DNA from: a bacterium
Lineage (GTDB): Bacteria > SZUA-79 > Acidulodesulfobacterales > Acidulodesulfobacteraceae
Assembly: GCA_021850985.1 (NCBI GenBank)
Contig: JAJZJX010000003.1
Span: 49,658-113,657, forward strand
Reading direction: 5' to 3'
DNA: 64,000 bases
Part shown: positions 60,894 through 64,000 of the stretch, one piece after another
Layout of the letters: each line of letters starts with the position of its first letter
Position numbering within the stretch: the stretch's first letter is position 1
Translations under genes and position numbers: made by a program
The notes under the pieces: model-generated
What the model saw: the letters and a program-made list of their open reading frames with translations, nothing else
The model's database searches: none
Told to the model about the DNA's origin: nothing

Positions 60894-61805
60894 TTAAGAG
60901 TATTCTTTGTAATAAGACAGAACGGTTTTTACGTAATTTTCCGTTTCTTCGAAAGGCGGTATTCCGTTATATTTTTCGACGCTGCCAATACCTGCGTTAT
61001 ACGCTGCAAGGGCAAGCTCGGTATTGCCTCCGTAACGGTCTAAAAGCTGTTTGAGATAAAGCGTTCCGCCTAAAACGTTGCCTTCCTGATCGTAAGGATC
61101 CACACCCAATTCTTCGGCGGTTTCAGGCATTAGCTGCATAAGTCCGACGGCGCCTTTATTGGAAACGGCATATGGATTAAAATCCGATTCCGTTTTCATT
61201 ACGGCTTTTATTAAACCGTACGGAACACCGTAAATTTCGGAAGCTTTTTTTGCAAGACCGTCTGCGGTAACATAGTCTTCTGTAAACCCTGCGGTATCCG
61301 AACCGGAATCGTTCGCGGAATAACCGTTTGATTCTAAAGCGTTAAGTTTAAGCCCTTCGGCGCCTGCGCCTCCGTATTTTGAAGCCAACCCGTAAGCCTG
61401 GAATAAATTGCCGGTAGCGGACATCGAGGCTACAGAAGAACTTAATTCTTTTATCCCGTCCCTTGCTATCAAAGACGGATGCTCTTTAAAATAATCGACT
61501 ATCATTTTTGCTATTCCTATACCCTTGCCGTAGCTGCTGTTGTTTGCTACCGACTCATAAAAAAGCGAATTGAAAATTTTATAACCGGGGCCTTTATCTA
61601 TAAAAGAACCTTTTTCTACTTCTTTAGACATAGAATCGAAAATCATATTTAAAAAAAGGCTTTCGAATTTAACTGCTACAGTTTTTATTTCGTTTAGCTC
61701 TTCAGGAGTGATTTTATTTTGGCCGTTATTTTTCACTAATGTTTCCGGTGAAATTTTAGGTTCTGAAGAAACGGGAATATTGAGATTATTATTTAATTTT
61801 TCCAT
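60894..61805 (-). CDS. FlgJ-like rod-binding protein fused to a lytic transglycosylase
   Basis: A 303-residue protein. The N-terminal 110 residues have the FlgJ rod-binding pattern: VAVKFESLFLNMIFDSM, FYESVANNSSYGKGIGIAKMIVDY. Residues about 180-303 are an SLT domain with catalytic Glu in MKTESDFNP, GLMQLMPET and ALAAYNAG. In enterobacterial FlgJ the C-terminal domain is a glucosaminidase of another fold; here a transglycosylase takes its place. It should cap rod growth and open the wall for the flagellar rod. It is upstream of fliI on the same strand. Confidence 0.88.
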   Translation of the reverse strand: MEKLNNNLNIPVSSEPKISPETLVKNNGQNKITPEELNEIKTVAVKFESLFLNMIFDSMSKEVEKGSFIDKGPGYKIFNSLFYESVANNSSYGKGIGIAKMIVDYFKEHPSLIARDGIKELSSSVASMSATGNLFQAYGLASKYGGAGAEGLKLNALESNGYSANDSGSDTAGFTEDYVTADGLAKKASEIYGVPYGLIKAVMKTESDFNPYAVSNKGAVGLMQLMPETAEELGVDPYDQEGNVLGGTLYLKQLLDRYGGNTELALAAYNAGIGSVEKYNGIPPFEETENYVKTVLSYYKEYS

Positions 61806-61897
61806 CGTCGTTTAAAATATGCGGCATTAACGCAAATTAAATTTAATAAAAATTTTAATTTTAATATTATATCATAACGGAAACGTTAATAAAAGTT

Positions 61898-61924
61898 TAA
61901 CCGTTGTCCCAAAATTGCCGATAT
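61898..61924 (+). promoter_or_regulatory. Candidate sigma-28 (FliA) promoter for motAB
   Basis: TAACCGTT, an 11-bp spacer and GCCGATAT resemble the flagellar consensus TAAAGTTT-N11-GCCGATAA (5/8 and 7/8 matches). It points at motA, 140 nt downstream, with a family A palindrome in the leader. The -10 may partly overlap the extended repeat, which weakens the call. Confidence 0.4.
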
Positions 61925-61927
61925 ATT

Positions 61928-61956
61928 ACGGGGACAGAATTAAATTCTGTCCCCGT
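61928..61956. repeat. Palindrome family A, copy 6
   Basis: A perfect 29-nt palindrome, arms ACGGGGACAGAATT / AATTCTGTCCCCGT around a central A. It lies between the FlgJ-like gene and motA, which are divergent. Confidence 0.9.
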
Positions 61957-62064
61957 CGCAAATTGGACATTTAAAAAAAATATTTTTTGTATTATAATAT
62001 AGAATATTTTTTTTATTTCAGATTTATTTTAATACAAATTAATCTTTTTATAAATATAAAAACG

Positions 62065-62847
62065 ATGGATATAGCTTCTATTATCGGCTTTATAATGGGT
62101 CTCGGCGGAATAATATTCGGAAATTTCCTCCAAGGCTCTAACCTGATGCAACTGCTTGACCCTATCGGGTTTGTAATAGTTATAGTAGGAACTACGGGGG
62201 CCACTGTAGCGGGAAACAGGATGGAAAATCTTAAAAAAGCGATGATATCGGCAAAAGGGGTTATTTTATCGAAAAAAGTCGATTATGAAACCACTATATC
62301 GGACCTGTTGAACTATGCAACTAAAGCCAGAAAAAACGGCGTTCTTGCATTGGAATCGGAAATCGAAGCGTCGTCGGACCCTTTCATAAAAAAAGCTCTC
62401 CAGTTGGTCGTCGACGGCATAGACCCGCAGGTTGTCATGGATATTATGGAAACGGAGTTATCCAACATTGAAGAATTCGGCGACGAAAGCGTTAAAATAT
62501 TCGAACAGGCGGGCGGCTATTCTCCGACGCTCGGTATCATAGGAGCAGTTTTAGGCCTTATACATGTTATGCAGCATCTTAACGAGCCTAACAGGCTCGG
62601 CGCCGGTATAGCCGTAGCGTTCACGGCTACTCTTTACGGGCTTGCTTTTGCGAACACCATACTATTTCCTATATCCAGCAAACTAAAAATGAACCTTAAA
62701 GTCGAAGTTTTAAGATACGAACTTATCCTTATGGGTATAAGAAGCATTCAGAACGGCGAAAATCCAAGGCTTATAGAAGAAAAGCTTAAGTCTTTTTTAA
62801 ATGCCGAGCAGAAAAAAGCATACGATTTGAAAAACGGAGAAAAATAA
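62065..62847 (+). CDS. motA: Flagellar motor stator protein MotA
   Basis: MotA forms, with MotB, the ion-conducting stator that drives rotation. From ATG 62065 (MDIASIIGFIMGLGG) it has 260 residues, the usual length; the in-frame start 78 bases earlier would add an untypical tail. Four membrane segments, and the signature PTLGIIGAVLGLIHVMQHL and GIAVAFTATLYGLAFANTIL-type segment, are present. The cytoplasmic loop contains the charged region LKKAMISAKG. The stop is 2 nt before motB. Confidence 0.95.
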   Translation: MDIASIIGFIMGLGGIIFGNFLQGSNLMQLLDPIGFVIVIVGTTGATVAGNRMENLKKAMISAKGVILSKKVDYETTISDLLNYATKARKNGVLALESEIEASSDPFIKKALQLVVDGIDPQVVMDIMETELSNIEEFGDESVKIFEQAGGYSPTLGIIGAVLGLIHVMQHLNEPNRLGAGIAVAFTATLYGLAFANTILFPISSKLKMNLKVEVLRYELILMGIRSIQNGENPRLIEEKLKSFLNAEQKKAYDLKNGEK

Positions 62848-62849
62848 CA

Positions 62850-63644
62850 ATGGCAAGAAAAAAGAAAAAATGTCCGGAACATTCCAATTCGGAAAGATGG
62901 ATGATAAGCTACGGAGATTTTCTTACTACTCTCCTTTCTTTTTTTATAGTAATGTTTGCAATATCGAAAGTAAATAACGTAAGGCTTAAAGAACTTGCGG
63001 TCTCGATACAGCAGGCATTCGGAGCCAATAAGTTTATAACCGTTTCACGTTCAAGGCCGAATATAGCTTCTACCCCAAAAGTGGTAGTGCCTAAGGTTTC
63101 GCCTTCCCAATTTAAGGTATCTAAGTCGAATAAAAAGCTGATTAAAGAAGAGCGGCAGGAATCGGCGGTATTTACGGGCATAGAATCAAATATAAAATCT
63201 TTTGCCGCCGGAAACGCAGCGTATAAATCTTCGCTTAGAGTTTATAAATCTACGAGGGGACTTGTTATATCTCTTAAAGGTTCAAGCTTTTTTAATTCCG
63301 GCAGCGCAAGGATAATAACAAAATATCATCCGTTATTAAAATATATAGCTTCAGAACTTTTGAAAATAAACAACAATATTTCAATTGAAGGATACACTGA
63401 TTCAACACCTATTAGAACATTAAAATATCCAAACAACTGGATGCTTTCAACCGCAAGGGCGGTAAACGTCCTGAGTTTTTTTATAAAAAGCGTTAATTTT
63501 CCTCCATCTCGGCTGTCTGCTTCCGGATACGGCAAATATAAACCTATTGCCAGTAATGCAACCGCCGCCGGACGCGCTCTCAACAGACGCGTCAATATAG
63601 TCGTTCTGTCCAACTTTTTAAACAACGAACTTCCAAGTTCATGA
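62850..63644 (+). CDS. motB: Flagellar motor stator protein MotB
   Basis: MotB anchors the stator to peptidoglycan. The 264-residue protein has the single membrane helix with the ion-binding Asp: ISYGDFLTTLLSFFIVMFAI. The C-terminal OmpA-like domain (about residues 150-255) has SIEGYTDSTPI, NWMLSTARAVNV and LSASGYGKYKP. The ion (H+ or Na+) cannot be told with confidence. It converges with the PilZ-domain gene, overlapping by six bases at the 3' end. Confidence 0.95.
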   Translation: MARKKKKCPEHSNSERWMISYGDFLTTLLSFFIVMFAISKVNNVRLKELAVSIQQAFGANKFITVSRSRPNIASTPKVVVPKVSPSQFKVSKSNKKLIKEERQESAVFTGIESNIKSFAAGNAAYKSSLRVYKSTRGLVISLKGSSFFNSGSARIITKYHPLLKYIASELLKINNNISIEGYTDSTPIRTLKYPNNWMLSTARAVNVLSFFIKSVNFPPSRLSASGYGKYKPIASNATAAGRALNRRVNIVVLSNFLNNELPSS

Positions 63645-64000
63645 TAGATGCTCCATATTCTGTTTAGCTATCTGACGTCTTTGCTGTTCAAAGGTAAACT
63701 TAATTATTTCGTCTCTGTCCGATTCGTTTATTGCGGTAAATTTGCATGCAAAAGAAATCTTAGATTTATTTGAACCTTCCTCGGGCGGATATTCCGAAAC
63801 GTTAACGACCTGAGCCAGAACTTTTACTACGAATTGAGGAACGGAAGGAAAAAGCATAGTAATCTTTAATATATCGCCGCGTTTTAATTTCAAATCCTCT
63901 TTATTTTGAGCCGCATCGTTTTTATCTATTTCTTCGGTCCACATAATTCCGGAACCGCTTATAGATACGCGCTTTTCTTTAACGTCCGAAAAAATAGACG
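63639..64000 (-). CDS. PilZ-domain protein (5' part missing)
   Basis: The frame is open to the window edge. Besides the 101 residues from ATG 63944, the frame continues upstream with SIFSDVKEKRVSISGSGI, so that ATG is internal. The SxSxxG segment matches the second c-di-GMP-binding motif of PilZ domains, and the rest (KRGDILKITMLFPSVPQFVV, then KISFACKFTAINESDRDEII) is the PilZ barrel end. PilZ proteins bind cyclic di-GMP; next to motAB it could be a flagellar brake of the YcgR type (inference). Confidence 0.75.
   Translation of the reverse strand, partial: SIFSDVKEKRVSISGSGIMWTEEIDKNDAAQNKEDLKLKRGDILKITMLFPSVPQFVVKVLAQVVNVSEYPPEEGSNKSKISFACKFTAINESDRDEIIKFTFEQQRRQIAKQNMEHLS

Overview
This is a 64 kb, AT-rich chromosomal window from a Gram-negative, flagellated bacterium. 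The two outermost genes (pdxJ and a PilZ-domain gene) run off the window ends. The Gram-negative reading rests on a heptose nucleotidyltransferase, a lipoprotein cytochrome c, and FliI and MotAB. Other lineage clues are a futalosine-pathway menaquinone enzyme (MqnC), cobamide synthesis (CobD), a selenocysteine tRNA, ScpA, a DksA/TraR-like protein and many PAS/GGDEF/REC signalling genes. Together these fit a delta-proteobacterium-like anaerobe, possibly an uncultured lineage of acidic sulfidic sites; that placement is inference. TGA is used as an ordinary stop.

Layout. 1-8605 (+): a compact housekeeping run of pdxJ(partial), acpS, nnr, a CBS protein, tsaE, lpd, lysC, cimA and a Yip1-like gene. 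8730-10470: class II aldolase, selC (tRNA-Sec), tRNA-Ser(GGA), then a tandem array of 150-bp units each repeating the 3' end of tRNA-Ser. 10477-14271: tatA, a membrane protein, a probable small RNA, rfaE2, a DnaJ-like gene and a diguanylate cyclase. 14307-32324 (-): cobD, GH57 amylase, CZB chemoreceptor, a TPR protein, a PHP protein, miaB, an HU/IHF gene, priA, radical SAM enzymes, tRNA-Ala, hemL, an esterase and a cytochrome c. 32460-34323 (+): M50 protease and scpA.

34547-37984 (-): a thiamine operon under a clear TPP riboswitch. Its first gene is not thiH but a CofH-type radical SAM enzyme, followed by thiS, thiG and rluB. CofH releases 2-iminoacetate from tyrosine, which is the small substrate ThiG needs, so this gene may stand in for ThiH.

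38079-53306 (-): a type IV secretion locus in the order VirB2, B3, B4, B5, B6, B8, B10, a MoxR/RavA-type AAA+ ATPase, a VirD4-type ATPase, a small membrane protein, a VirB9-like protein, a lipoprotein, a lytic transglycosylase and a secreted protein. No VirB11 and no relaxase are seen. The AAA+ gene is coupled to the VirD4-type gene by a GTGA overlap. A set of 11-bp phased repeats lies upstream of VirB2.

53493-64000: thioesterase, response regulators, a large Rossmann-PAS-kinase-REC-REC-GYDEF hybrid, a DksA/TraR-like gene, mqnC, then fliI, a FlgJ-like rod-binding/transglycosylase fusion, motA, motB and a partial PilZ gene. Two dispersed intergenic repeat families are scattered across the window: a 29-nt palindrome (six copies) and a 25-50-nt element (about nine copies). 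A third, rarer family has two copies.
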